From positions 1 through 28,186 of the forward strand of contig JALNZV010000024.1 of assembly GCA_023229175.1 (NCBI GenBank): a DNA stretch of 28,186 nucleotides, in the 5' to 3' direction. Under the pieces are notes generated by a model. The model saw only the letters and a list, made by a program, of their open reading frames with translations. It did no database searches and had not been told where the DNA came from. Made by a program: the position numbers and the translations under genes. The stretch is from Tissierellaceae bacterium (GTDB lineage Bacteria; Bacillota; Clostridia; Tissierellales; Tissierellaceae). Below are positions 7,663 through 16,539 of this stretch, one piece after another. Position 1 is the stretch's first letter, and each line of letters begins with the position of its first letter.

Positions 7663-9441
7663 TTATATATTTCTAGTTTCATTTCTCAGCCAATCTTTTT
7701 CATCTTCATTTAAATATGGCGATAGTTTGTCATATACTGCTTTATGATAATCATTTAGCCATGCTTTTTCTTTCTCCAATAATAAACTTACATCTACTGC
7801 AGCTAAGTCAATAGGTACAAATGATAGTGTCTCAAATCTCATAAACTGATCTATTTCTGTCTTTATATCCTCTTCTACTACTACGATATTTTCAATCCTA
7901 ATGCCGTGACTGCCCTCTTTATATACTCCTGGCTCAATACTCACTACCATTCCCTTTTCTAAGGCGACCGAGTTGGGCATAGTTGATATCCTATGGGGAC
8001 CTTCGTGTACATTTAAAAGGTATCCCACTCCATGACCTGTCCCAGACTTATAGTCAATACCCTCTTGCCATAGGGGATATCTGGCTAATACATCTAAGCT
8101 ATGTCCCGTTGCACCGTACAAAAATCTTGCACTACTTAAATTAATATGCCCTTTTAAAGCAAGGGTAAAATCCCTTTTTTCTTCCTCTGTAATAGGTCCC
8201 ATGGCTACAGTTCTGGTAATATCTGTAGTACCGTCCAAATATTGTCCGCCGGAATCCACTAAATATAGGCCCTTGTTTTTTATTTCCGCATTGGAGTTTT
8301 CATCTGCAGAATAGTGCATCATAGCAGCATTAGCCCCATAGGCTGAAATAGTTCCAAAGCTGGGTTCTATGAAATCTCTTTGCTCTTTTCTAAACTCAAG
8401 AAGCTTCTCTCCCGCTGACAACTCTGTTATCTTCAACTTCCCAATATTGGAATCTATCCAGTACAGAAATTTAACTAGAGCCACTCCGTCTTTTATATAT
8501 GCATTTTTTTGGTTCTCTATTTCCGTCTGATTTTTTATAGCCTTAAGATTTGTGGTAATATCTACCCTATTTACTATTTTACATGATTCAGGTATAGACT
8601 TATACAACCACCTATTTATTCTATTTTTATCTAACTGCACTCGGGTGTTTCCTTCTATGGCCCCTATAAATTGGGCCACCTCCTCATAATTTTTAATCGC
8701 TACTCCATTTTTCTTTAAATGATTTTCCACATCAGTATTTATTTTATCTTGGTCCACAAACAAATATGCCCCTTTCAGAGACACTATTCCATAGGAAATT
8801 ACCACAGGATTGTTTTCTACATCTCTTCCTCTAATGTTATATAGCCATGCAATGTCATCTAGGCTGCCCAATATAAAATAGTCTACATTAAATTCTTTCA
8901 TTGCCTGTCGCACATCTTCTATTTTTTCCGATGTAGTCTTTCCCGTATACTTTATTTCGTGTACAAAAGCCTCCTCCTTGGATAAAAGAGGTCTGTCTTT
9001 CCACAATTCACCTACTAAATCGTACTCATCTATAAACCCGATTTCTCTATTCTCAAATTCTTTTTCCAGATTTTCCACAGATATCTGTGCAAATACCTTT
9101 CCATCAAAGCCAACGGTATCTCCGTCTCTTAAATTATCTTTTAACCACTGCGTATAAGTAGGATATCCGGGAATGCCCATTTTATATAATTCGTATTCAC
9201 TTCCTTTAAGCTCTTTTTCAGCTTGGATAAAGTATCTCCCATCTGTCCACAAAATCGCCCTGTCCTCGGTGATGATTACAGTACCAGCAGAGCCTGTAAA
9301 TCCCGTTATCCATACCCTTCCCTTATAGTAGTCTGCAACATACTCCGATTGATGAGGATCTGCTGTATTTACTATATATGCTGTAATTCCCTTTTCCTTC
9401 ATTAGTTCTCTTAGCTTCTTTACCCGTTCATCAATGCTCAT
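7663..9441 (-). CDS. pepP: Xaa-Pro aminopeptidase, long three-domain M24B form
   Basis: The enzyme removes an N-terminal residue that precedes proline, in the cytoplasm, and so helps peptide catabolism. All five dinuclear metal ligands of the M24 pita-bread fold are visible: D396 (VDSGGQY), D407 (TTDITRT), H470 (GTGHGVG), E503 (IEPGVY) and E517 (RIENIV). Their spacing matches the eukaryotic XPNPEP1-type enzyme, as does the 592-residue length with two creatinase-like N-terminal domains (about 1-300) and a C-terminal tail after the catalytic domain. Short bacterial PepP proteins are about 350-440 residues, so this is the long subclass; the symbol pepP is used loosely. The ATG follows GAGGTAAT. 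It is a single-gene unit with a strong promoter and its own terminator. Confidence 0.93.
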   Translation of the reverse strand: MSIDERVKKLRELMKEKGITAYIVNTADPHQSEYVADYYKGRVWITGFTGSAGTVIITEDRAILWTDGRYFIQAEKELKGSEYELYKMGIPGYPTYTQWLKDNLRDGDTVGFDGKVFAQISVENLEKEFENREIGFIDEYDLVGELWKDRPLLSKEEAFVHEIKYTGKTTSEKIEDVRQAMKEFNVDYFILGSLDDIAWLYNIRGRDVENNPVVISYGIVSLKGAYLFVDQDKINTDVENHLKKNGVAIKNYEEVAQFIGAIEGNTRVQLDKNRINRWLYKSIPESCKIVNRVDITTNLKAIKNQTEIENQKNAYIKDGVALVKFLYWIDSNIGKLKITELSAGEKLLEFRKEQRDFIEPSFGTISAYGANAAMMHYSADENSNAEIKNKGLYLVDSGGQYLDGTTDITRTVAMGPITEEEKRDFTLALKGHINLSSARFLYGATGHSLDVLARYPLWQEGIDYKSGTGHGVGYLLNVHEGPHRISTMPNSVALEKGMVVSIEPGVYKEGSHGIRIENIVVVEEDIKTEIDQFMRFETLSFVPIDLAAVDVSLLLEKEKAWLNDYHKAVYDKLSPYLNEDEKDWLRNETRNI

Positions 9442-9488
9442 ATTACCTCACTACCCTTCATAATATTTTCATCAATTGCACATAGATT

Positions 9489-9517
9489 ATTATACTATAT
9501 TTTAATTAGAGTGTAAA
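9489..9517 (-). promoter_or_regulatory. Sigma-A-type promoter of the Xaa-Pro aminopeptidase gene
   Basis: On the minus strand TTTACA (9512-9517), a 17-nt spacer and a perfect TATAAT (9489-9494) lie about 48 nt upstream of the ATG, just after the ppsA terminator. Confidence 0.8.
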
Positions 9518-9520
9518 AAT

Positions 9521-9545
9521 AAAAAAGGCATTATCTGCCTTTTTT
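9521..9545 (-). terminator. Intrinsic terminator downstream of ppsA
   Basis: Arms AAAAAAGGCA (9521-9530) and TGCCTTTTTT (9536-9545) with a 5-nt loop lie directly after the ppsA stop. Read on the minus strand the stem ends in six T residues followed by ATTTTTAC, a typical rho-independent terminator. Confidence 0.9.
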
Positions 9546-9547
9546 AT

Positions 9548-11908
9548 TTAAATATTTCTTAACTTCCTAAGCATAATTTTTTGTTCTACTGATGCTACAA
9601 GTCTTCTTGTATAAGCTACAGTATCTGGATTGACACTCATGCTGTCAATGCCTTCTTCTACAAGAAACTCTGCAAATTCTGGATATTGAGATGGTCCTTG
9701 GCCGCAAATAGATATGGTCTTGCCGTATTTGTGAGCCGCTTTAATCAATATGGCTATGGCCCTTTTTACTGCTTCATTTCTTTCATCAAAATAACCCATG
9801 TTATTTAGTATACCTGAGTCCCTATCGGCTCCCATGACTAGCTGTGTAAGGTCATTGCTGCCAATACTAAATCCATCTACCATTTGGGCAAACTCCTCAG
9901 CCTCAAATACTATGGATGGCACTTCAGCCATTATCCAAATTTTCATATTTTTACCTTGTTCTAAGCCTTCTTCTGCCATTATTTCCTTAACTCTCTTTAA
10001 TTCCCAGGTAGTCCTTACAAAAGGTAACATGGCATACACATTGTCTAATCCAAATTCATCTCTTACCTTTTTAAGTGCCCTGCACTCTAGCCTAAAGCCT
10101 TCTTCATACTCTGGAGATATATACCTTGAAACCCCTCTCCAGCCTATCATCGGATTAGCTTCCACGGGCTCCACTTCGTCTCCGCCCTTGAGACCCCTAA
10201 ATTCATTGGTCCTAAAATCTGACAATCTAACTACAACTGGCCTTGGATGTATTTCACCTGCTACCATTTGAATTCCCTCTGCCATTTTATCTATCAGAAG
10301 CTGCCCTTGGCCTGTTTTCACTAGATACATTGGATGTGCACCAATCATATTTGTAAATATAAATTCAGTCCTCATAAGGCCTATGCCATCTAATGGGAGG
10401 TGTTTGTATTTTTTCATTAAAGATGGTTCCCCTAAATTCATATAAATTTTAGTACCCGTAATAGGAGCCAATTGGTGAATCATATTTTCATTAAATCCTG
10501 TATTTAACCCGCTAGTTATGTCTTCTTTTTCATCCTTTTCTTCCTCTAGCACAAGCCCTTCGTATACGACTCCTCTACTGGCATCTACTGTGACTTCAAA
10601 GCCTTCAACCAGTATTTCGCTAGCATTTTTGGCACCTACAATACATGGTATACCTAACTCCCTGGAGACTATGGCTGCGTGGCAAGTTCTTCCCCCGTCA
10701 TCTGTAACTACAGCTGCTGCTTTTCTCATAGCTGGCACCATATCTGGATTTGTCATTATAGTTACTAAAATATCTCCTTCTTCTACTCTTCCTATTTCAG
10801 ATATATCTTTTATATTTCTAACCTTTCCTCTTCCTATACCCGGGGAGGCTGGCAGCCCCTTAACTAACATTATTAATTCCTTGTTTTCCTTCACTTCTCC
10901 CATTTTCAAATCTCCTTTTAAAGTAGTAATTGGCCTTGACTGCAATATATATAACTTCTCTGTATCCTTATCAAATCCCCACTCTATATCCTGATATGAT
11001 CCGTACATCTCCTCAATTTTTAATCCATAGTCAACTAGGGTCGTTATCTGGTCTTCTGTTAGACATTGCTTCGTCACATTTTCTGCTCCAAGAAAATCTT
11101 CTACTTTAACCTCCACAGTCCCTACTCCGTCGTCTTTTTTTACTATCATAATATTTTTTTCTGCTATATGTTTTTCAATCGTATCTTTTGTGTTTTTATT
11201 TATTAGATACTCATCTGGAGTCACCACTCCCGATACTACCGCTTCTCCCAATCCCCAGCTAGCATTTATCATAATCTCATCTGTGTTATTGTTAATGGGA
11301 TTTGCCGTAAACATAACGCCTGACTTTCCGCTGTTCACCATTTTTTGAATAACCACAGATAAAGAGACGTCAAAATGATTAAAATCTTGCTTTACTCTGT
11401 AATATATGGCTCTAGCTGTCCATAAGGATGCCCAACATTTTCTAACATATGTTATTAACTCTTCTTCACCACTTATATGCAAATAAGTATCCTGTTGCCC
11501 TGCGAAAGACGCTTCTGGTAAATCTTCAGCAGTGGCAGAGGACCTGACTGCTACTTCAGGATTTCTTAAGTTTATAGATTGACTAAACTCACCATAAGCC
11601 TTTATAATTTCATCTCTCAAATCCGTAGGAATATCTCCTTTATTTATCCTATTTTGGATAGCTTTACTGACATCTTGTAGCATTTGAGAGTCTTCTTCAT
11701 CAAGTTCCTTCATTAATTCCTTAATTACCTCATCTAATTCCGCATAGTTTATAAAATGGTTATATGCCCCAGCAGTAATACAAAATCCTGGCGGTACATC
11801 TAATCCCTTTTGGGTCAATTCACCTAGATTTGCACCCTTTCCCCCAACTATGGGAATATCGTCTTTGTCAATTTCACTAAACCACTTAATATGTTTGTAT
11901 TCACCCAT
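9548..11908 (-). CDS. ppsA: Phosphoenolpyruvate synthase (pyruvate, water dikinase)
   Basis: The enzyme converts pyruvate, ATP and water to PEP, AMP and phosphate, feeding gluconeogenesis. Domains in order: N-terminal ATP-grasp nucleotide domain (about 1-330; VGGKGANLGEL, EVAVRSSATAEDLPEASFAGQ), the swivelling phosphohistidine domain with GGRTCHAA (His410), and the C-terminal PEP/pyruvate TIM barrel ending in SICGQGPSQYP and VNPDTV, with the conserved cysteine. Length agrees with the E. coli enzyme (792 residues). The open frame extends upstream to a TTG at 11923, but GGAGG lies inside that extension and is 8 nt from the ATG at 11908, so ATG is taken as the start (786 residues). It is a single-gene unit with promoter and terminator. 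With PFOR nearby it allows flow from acetyl-CoA or pyruvate up to PEP. Confidence 0.95.
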   Translation of the reverse strand: MGEYKHIKWFSEIDKDDIPIVGGKGANLGELTQKGLDVPPGFCITAGAYNHFINYAELDEVIKELMKELDEEDSQMLQDVSKAIQNRINKGDIPTDLRDEIIKAYGEFSQSINLRNPEVAVRSSATAEDLPEASFAGQQDTYLHISGEEELITYVRKCWASLWTARAIYYRVKQDFNHFDVSLSVVIQKMVNSGKSGVMFTANPINNNTDEIMINASWGLGEAVVSGVVTPDEYLINKNTKDTIEKHIAEKNIMIVKKDDGVGTVEVKVEDFLGAENVTKQCLTEDQITTLVDYGLKIEEMYGSYQDIEWGFDKDTEKLYILQSRPITTLKGDLKMGEVKENKELIMLVKGLPASPGIGRGKVRNIKDISEIGRVEEGDILVTIMTNPDMVPAMRKAAAVVTDDGGRTCHAAIVSRELGIPCIVGAKNASEILVEGFEVTVDASRGVVYEGLVLEEEKDEKEDITSGLNTGFNENMIHQLAPITGTKIYMNLGEPSLMKKYKHLPLDGIGLMRTEFIFTNMIGAHPMYLVKTGQGQLLIDKMAEGIQMVAGEIHPRPVVVRLSDFRTNEFRGLKGGDEVEPVEANPMIGWRGVSRYISPEYEEGFRLECRALKKVRDEFGLDNVYAMLPFVRTTWELKRVKEIMAEEGLEQGKNMKIWIMAEVPSIVFEAEEFAQMVDGFSIGSNDLTQLVMGADRDSGILNNMGYFDERNEAVKRAIAILIKAAHKYGKTISICGQGPSQYPEFAEFLVEEGIDSMSVNPDTVAYTRRLVASVEQKIMLRKLRNI

Positions 11909-11940
11909 TAGTATAACCTCCAATTCGTATTATATTATAT

Positions 11941-11969
11941 ATTATAGCATATAAGATTAAATGTGCCAT
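11941..11969 (-). promoter_or_regulatory. Probable promoter of ppsA (extended -10)
   Basis: On the minus strand ATGGCA (4/6 to the -35 consensus, 11964-11969), a 17-nt spacer and TGCTATAAT (TGn plus perfect TATAAT at 11941-11946) lie about 33 nt upstream of the ATG. Confidence 0.55.
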
Positions 11970-12032
11970 ACTTATTTCTTTGAAGTTTAGGTAAACCTAT
12001 TAATTATTTGTAATATCTTTATCTTTTTAAAT

Positions 12033-12060
12033 AAAAAAATCCCCACGTGTGAGATTTTTT
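12033..12060 (-). terminator. Intrinsic terminator downstream of the five-gene sbcD-to-CYTH unit
   Basis: On the minus strand AAAAAATCTC pairs with GGGGATTTTTT (one G-U pair) around a short loop, followed by further T residues and TATTT. It lies 12 nt past the CYTH gene stop. Confidence 0.82.
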
Positions 12061-12072
12061 AGGTATATCTTA

Positions 12073-12618
12073 TTATATTAGATTTGCTTCCCTGCGAAGT
12101 TCTACTATAGATTTGGTTGAGACCTTTTCCATGGAAATATTCAGCTTTTCCATTATCTCCTTTAAATCCTCCTCTTTTTCTACTTCTATTTCCATATATG
12201 GATATGGGTATGTCCCACTATCCCATGAATCTAAATCAAACCTTATGTTTCCCAATTTATAGGAAGTTCTTTCCTTAGTTCCCTCTTCTTTAACGCAGTA
12301 TCCTAAAGATTTTAAGATTTCCAACATGGCATTTTTATCTGATATATCTGTATTGATTTCTATGTTTTCCCGAATACCTTCCCTGTTAATATTTTTCTTC
12401 ATAGTCAAAGTAATAGAGGTTTCCCCGCTTGACAAAAATTTTGTCTCTCTAATACGCATATAGGCATCTAATTCATTTTCGATGAAATTTTCCTCTGTGT
12501 CGATTAAAGTGTTTGTCTGAAATTCTTTTCCTAAGTACACTGCACCTAATTCCCTTATTTTACTTTCTAATTCTGCTAAATCTATATTTAAGACCTTTAC
12601 TTCTAGTTCCCTCACCAA
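12073..12618 (-). CDS. CYTH-domain protein (class IV adenylate cyclase / triphosphatase superfamily)
   Basis: The N-terminus carries the ExExK signature (ELEVK) of the CYTH triphosphate-tunnel fold, followed by the alternating charged strands expected of the family: YMRIRET, ITLTMKK, ERTSYKLGNIRFDLDSW and YPYMEIEVE. Members hydrolyse inorganic or organic triphosphates or make cAMP; the class IV cyclase-like subgroup fits the roughly 180-residue length best, but the substrate cannot be assigned. It follows nagB with a 2-nt gap. The frame opens with TTG (12616-12618) directly followed by GTG (12613-12615). The ribosome site GAGG lies in the nagB end, 5 nt from TTG and 8 nt from GTG, so either may be used. 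It is the last gene of the unit. Confidence 0.85.
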   Translation of the reverse strand: MVRELEVKVLNIDLAELESKIRELGAVYLGKEFQTNTLIDTEENFIENELDAYMRIRETKFLSSGETSITLTMKKNINREGIRENIEINTDISDKNAMLEILKSLGYCVKEEGTKERTSYKLGNIRFDLDSWDSGTYPYPYMEIEVEKEEDLKEIMEKLNISMEKVSTKSIVELRREANLI

Positions 12619-12620
12619 AA

Positions 12621-13352
12621 TTACCTCATCTCCTTATAAGCAGCTTCGTCAACTATTACTGTAACATTTGGGTGTAGTAGCAAAAATGAAGCTGGAATCA
12701 TGGTTGATATACCCTTTGTTCTTAGCAGTTTGCCTATTATAGGAGCTTTTGTTTCTCCACTGGCCAATAGAATAATCTTCCTTGCCTTTAATATGCCCCC
12801 AATACCCATGGAGATTGCAGACTTTGGCACTTCTCCCTCGGAGCCAAAAAATCTTGAATTCGCCTTGATTGTATTATCTGTAAGTTCAACGATACTCGTT
12901 CCAATTGACAGATATTCACTCGGTTCATTAAATGCTATATGTCCATTTTCGCCAATTCCTAGTACTTGGATGTCAATTCCCCCATGACTTTGGATTAAAT
13001 CGTCGTAGTATTTACAATATTCTTCCAAATCCTCCGCTTCACCATGGGGAATATGTGTATTATTCATAGGTATATTTATATGCTTAAACAGCTCCTCATA
13101 CATAAAATATCCGTAGCTGTTTGGATGATCCTTGGAAATTCCAATGTATTCATCTAAATTAAATGTCGTTACATTGGAAAAATCCAAATCATCTTCCCTG
13201 TGACTCCTGATTAATTCTTTATATAGACCTATGGGAGTACTGCCAGTGGCTAGGCCCAATACAATTTTAGGATTTGCCTTTATGGTATCAATTAGTATTT
13301 TACCTGCCTTTTTGCTCATGGATTCGTAGTCCTTTTCTACTATAATTTTCAT
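12621..13352 (-). CDS. nagB: Glucosamine-6-phosphate deaminase (NagB)
   Basis: NagB converts glucosamine-6-phosphate to fructose-6-phosphate and ammonia, linking amino-sugar use to glycolysis. Motifs: LGLATGSTPIGLY (phosphate binding), FNLDEYIG with the catalytic aspartate, GIGENGHIAFNEPS with the catalytic histidine, and SMGIGGILKARKIILLASGE. The open frame reaches a GTG at 13361 and an ATG at 13358, but AGGG is 8 nt from the ATG at 13352, and the resulting MKIIVEKDYESMSKKAG start matches NagB proteins. This gives 243 residues, very close to the short Firmicute type; it lacks the longer tail of the E. coli enzyme. It lies between a phosphoesterase gene and the CYTH gene without nagA beside it, so deacetylase must be encoded elsewhere if the pathway is complete. 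Confidence 0.95.
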   Translation of the reverse strand: MKIIVEKDYESMSKKAGKILIDTIKANPKIVLGLATGSTPIGLYKELIRSHREDDLDFSNVTTFNLDEYIGISKDHPNSYGYFMYEELFKHINIPMNNTHIPHGEAEDLEEYCKYYDDLIQSHGGIDIQVLGIGENGHIAFNEPSEYLSIGTSIVELTDNTIKANSRFFGSEGEVPKSAISMGIGGILKARKIILLASGETKAPIIGKLLRTKGISTMIPASFLLLHPNVTVIVDEAAYKEMR

Positions 13353-13363
13353 ACACATCACCC

Positions 13364-14047
13364 TTATCTTATTTTTTTTGGTATAAAATCTATGTAATCA
13401 CTGGATGCACAATGAAACTCTATTCCCTCAATTAATCCCTCATGGATGTGTTTATGCCCTTCCCCGTGGAGGTGGCCGTATATGCATATGTCCACTTTAT
13501 AATCTTTCATTAGCCATACGAACTCATTTGGGCTAAAATCCGCATTAAATGGGGGGTAGTGAAGCATCACTATTTTGGTCGTTACGTTTTTCCTTAGTGA
13601 ATCCAAGGAGAGCCTTAATCTATTTAACTCCCTATTAAATATCTTAGTATTATGTTCATCTAAGTTGTCAAATTCTATGGAGGACCATCCCCTTGTTCCC
13701 ATTACTCCTATATTATTAAATATAAAGCTGTTATTTTGGATAAAAAATATGGTCTTCAATCCCAGGTTATTTAGTTTATTTAGACTATTCCACCAGTAAT
13801 CGTGGTTTCCCTTGGAAATAACTTTCATTCCTGGAAGTTTTTCTATTTCTAATAAATCTTTATGTGCATCTTCTAGTTTTAATGCCCAGGAAATGTCCCC
13901 CGGCAACAATACCATATCTTCATCCTTTACTAAATCCAGCCAATTCTCAATTATAATTTCCTGATGTCTGTGCCAGTTACTGCCAAATATGTCCATTGGC
14001 TTATCTCCAGTAGCATCAAAGTGCAAATCTCCTATGGCATATATCAA
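13364..14047 (-). CDS. Calcineurin-like metallophosphoesterase
   Basis: All metal-binding motifs of the calcineurin-like fold are in place over 227 residues: GDLHFD near the N-terminus, GDISW, KGNHDYWW, a histidine in LHYPPF, and GHLHGEGH near the C-terminus. The protein resembles a group of uncharacterised bacterial phosphohydrolases with the KGNHDYWW motif; its substrate is unknown. The start is TTG (14045-14047), the only in-frame start near the ribosome site GGGGTGG. It follows the sbcC-like gene by 38 nt, a gap containing only a 5-bp hairpin (GCCTA/TAGGC), and precedes nagB by 11 nt, so it is part of the same unit. Confidence 0.85.
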   Translation of the reverse strand: MIYAIGDLHFDATGDKPMDIFGSNWHRHQEIIIENWLDLVKDEDMVLLPGDISWALKLEDAHKDLLEIEKLPGMKVISKGNHDYWWNSLNKLNNLGLKTIFFIQNNSFIFNNIGVMGTRGWSSIEFDNLDEHNTKIFNRELNRLRLSLDSLRKNVTTKIVMLHYPPFNADFSPNEFVWLMKDYKVDICIYGHLHGEGHKHIHEGLIEGIEFHCASSDYIDFIPKKIR

Positions 14048-14085
14048 TTTACCACCCCATTGCCTATTCCATACTAGGCTTCATT

Positions 14086-16539
14086 TTATACTAAATTAAT
14101 AAAATTATACTGTGCCTTTAATTCATTCATTATATTTTCTTCCCTATTGTGGCATGTAAATAGAATTATTTGCCTTTCTTTGCTTATATCTACTAGAAAT
14201 TCCATTATACTTCTTAGCCTATTGTTATCGTATTGCAAAAAGGAGTCATCTAAAATTAAAGGTAAGCTATGATCGGTCATGGAACTAGTTATGGTGTATC
14301 TTAGAGAAAAGTACAGCTGGTCAATGGTGCCGCCGCTTAAGTTATTTAACTTAACGATTTCCCCAGTCTGAGGATTTTCCACCGTAATATTGAGAGATTC
14401 GTCCACCCTTATGCTGCGGTATTTATCTTTTGTAACCCTTTGAATTAATTTTCCAACCTTTTCATTGATATTTGGTGCAAATTCATGGTGAATTTCTTTT
14501 GATAGATTTTCTATGGTATTTATGGCTAATTCTAAGGCTTCTAATTCCATATCCATTTCCAATTTAACCTTTTCTCTTTTATCCAGTTCCTCTTCAATGT
14601 CTACAAGCTTCGATACGTCCCTTCCTAAAATATTCAAATTTTCTTCTACCTTAGTCAAGGAAATATTTAAACTGGAAATCGTATTTCTGAATTTGTCAAT
14701 TTCCTTCAACAGTATATCCTCGTCTAAAATTTCTACTTTTTCATCTACTATTTCGCCTTTTAATTCTTCCTCCAGTTCATCCACAGTCTTATTTCCCAGT
14801 ATTCTGACTATGGTTTTATTGTGATTTTCCAGTTCAGATGTATATTTTTCGTACAGAGATCTTTTATCCAATGCTAAACTGAACTCCTGTAAGTTTTCCA
14901 CTCCATTGGATTTTAACAGTTCCTTCAATTCTTTTTGCTTTTCTTCTTTGTCAATATTGTTTTGGGATATTTTAGTTTCTAAAATAGTTTTTCTCGAAGA
15001 TAAGTCTTTGAGTCTTTCCATCTCTAGTTCCTTAAGGTCGTGTTTCCTTTGAAGTTTGTCAATCAGCATTTTTAAATCAAATTTTGTTGCCACATCGTAT
15101 TTACTTAGTAATCCTTTTTGCCTTTCTTCTATATCACTTATTTTTGAATTCCTTTCTATCTCTTGGTTCTGTATATTAGAAATTTGTCCTTCGATTTCCT
15201 CTTCAGCTTTTTTTCCTTTTTTAAATTCCATAAAAAAGTAATTGGATATGGCTGCAAATCCCAAGGTCAGTGGACCAAATAACAGATACTTTTCCACTGT
15301 TAAAAAAGCATTTATCGTCAATACCATGGCTATTGCAGAAGCAATGGCGAAAACAAGTCGCAGCTTTTTTGATTTGGATACCTTTTCGCTGATAACCAAC
15401 TTGTCCCTTCTTAGAAATTCCATTGTGCTGTCTTCCCTACTTTGGGTAATTGAGTTTTTTTCCTCATCTAATTCTTCAAAACAGTTGTAATCCCCATGGG
15501 CAGTTTCTAAATTAATATTTTCATAATTTCCTTTATCCCCTTGAAACTTTTCCAAACTAGCAATTTCACTTAACAACATGTTTAATTCATCTTTGCTCTC
15601 AGCAGCATTTTTTTCAATATACTCTATTCTATTATGGAGGTCTATGGCCTTTCTGTACATTTCTACAGACGAATCCTTATAAACAGCCAGTTCTTTTATC
15701 TGTTTTTCTAATTCATCTGTTTTAGCAAGTAATTCATTGGCTTCATTTAACTTTTTCGCCTTATCTAGGATTTCAACCTTATGTAGGTTTTCCTTTAAAT
15801 CCTCAAGGCTTTTTTCTCCATTGAAAACCTCAACTTCAAGCCTTTCTTTTTCCTCTAAGTACCATAAGTATTTATCTCTTTCAGATAAAATTCTAGTCTT
15901 CTCTACACCAAGGATGCTCAATTCATTTAAATTTCTTGCATAGGGCCTAGTACGAGCCCTTTCTGTACCTATTTCTGCTATCTTATTCTTTAGCCCCTCA
16001 ATTGCCTTGTCAATGGAAATGTTTTCATCTAGGGATTTAGATACATTGACTAGTCTTTCTCTTACTTCAGCAGCAAGCTTATCCTCTGTTTTTGTTTCCA
16101 GCTGTTTTATAAATACTGTATTGGAAAATACCCTAGTATTAAATCCAAAGAAATGAATTCCAGGTTGTAATACCCTGCCTCTGCCGACTTCCATATTCTT
16201 AGTGATTTCTAATCCCGTTTTTTCATCTATTACTTTAGTATTTTCCTCTCCTTTAGTAAAATCCCTTTCTATTCTATATGTTTTATCCTCATATTTAAAA
16301 CTCAATATACCTGCATATCTGCTTTTATCCCAGGGGTTATACTTTTGGTGTTCATCTGTATATGTAGTAGATTTTGCATCTGGTTTTAAAAACCCGTAAA
16401 ACATTCCATGGATAAAGCTATGTAATGTGGATTTCCCCGCCTCATTTTCTCCATAGATAAGATTTATTCCCTCTTTTAATTGAAGGCTTCTATTCTTAAA
16501 TTTACCAAACCCTATTAAATTTAACTCTTTTATAATCAT
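14086..16539 (-). CDS. SbcC/YhaN-like ATPase with central coiled coil and membrane hairpin
   Basis: This 817-residue protein is an SMC/Rad50-like ATPase. The N-terminal part has MIIKELNLIGFGKFKN and Walker A GENEAGKST (30-38). Long charged coiled-coil stretches follow on both sides of a hydrophobic segment at about residues 393-440 (FAIASAIAMVL... and LLFGPLTLGFAA) that can form a transmembrane hairpin. The C-terminal part has the signature LSGGTIDQLYFSLRYT (about 735-750) and Walker B LPLILDDSF (about 763-771). A membrane-associated hairpin instead of a zinc hook marks the YhaN branch rather than true SbcC. Its ATG overlaps the TGA of the upstream nuclease gene by 4 nt (16536-16539), so the pair is translationally coupled and very likely forms one complex acting on DNA ends. 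Confidence 0.88.
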   Translation of the reverse strand: MIIKELNLIGFGKFKNRSLQLKEGINLIYGENEAGKSTLHSFIHGMFYGFLKPDAKSTTYTDEHQKYNPWDKSRYAGILSFKYEDKTYRIERDFTKGEENTKVIDEKTGLEITKNMEVGRGRVLQPGIHFFGFNTRVFSNTVFIKQLETKTEDKLAAEVRERLVNVSKSLDENISIDKAIEGLKNKIAEIGTERARTRPYARNLNELSILGVEKTRILSERDKYLWYLEEKERLEVEVFNGEKSLEDLKENLHKVEILDKAKKLNEANELLAKTDELEKQIKELAVYKDSSVEMYRKAIDLHNRIEYIEKNAAESKDELNMLLSEIASLEKFQGDKGNYENINLETAHGDYNCFEELDEEKNSITQSREDSTMEFLRRDKLVISEKVSKSKKLRLVFAIASAIAMVLTINAFLTVEKYLLFGPLTLGFAAISNYFFMEFKKGKKAEEEIEGQISNIQNQEIERNSKISDIEERQKGLLSKYDVATKFDLKMLIDKLQRKHDLKELEMERLKDLSSRKTILETKISQNNIDKEEKQKELKELLKSNGVENLQEFSLALDKRSLYEKYTSELENHNKTIVRILGNKTVDELEEELKGEIVDEKVEILDEDILLKEIDKFRNTISSLNISLTKVEENLNILGRDVSKLVDIEEELDKREKVKLEMDMELEALELAINTIENLSKEIHHEFAPNINEKVGKLIQRVTKDKYRSIRVDESLNITVENPQTGEIVKLNNLSGGTIDQLYFSLRYTITSSMTDHSLPLILDDSFLQYDNNRLRSIMEFLVDISKERQIILFTCHNREENIMNELKAQYNFINLV

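Noticed and set aside
9798..10994. Two plus-strand open frames of 157 and 158 codons opposite ppsA
   Set aside because: They lie antisense to the well-supported ppsA coding sequence, have serine/leucine-rich compositions typical of reverse-frame shadows, and lack ribosome sites or recognisable motifs.
11988..11999. TAGGT-AA-ACCTA inverted repeat upstream of the ppsA promoter
   Set aside because: Only 5-bp arms; such repeats are expected by chance in AT-rich spacers and no second copy or conserved position supports an operator.
14062..14079. GCCTA/TAGGC hairpin between the sbcC-like and metallophosphoesterase genes
   Set aside because: The stem is only 5 bp and no U-tract follows, so it is not called a terminator; the genes are treated as one unit.
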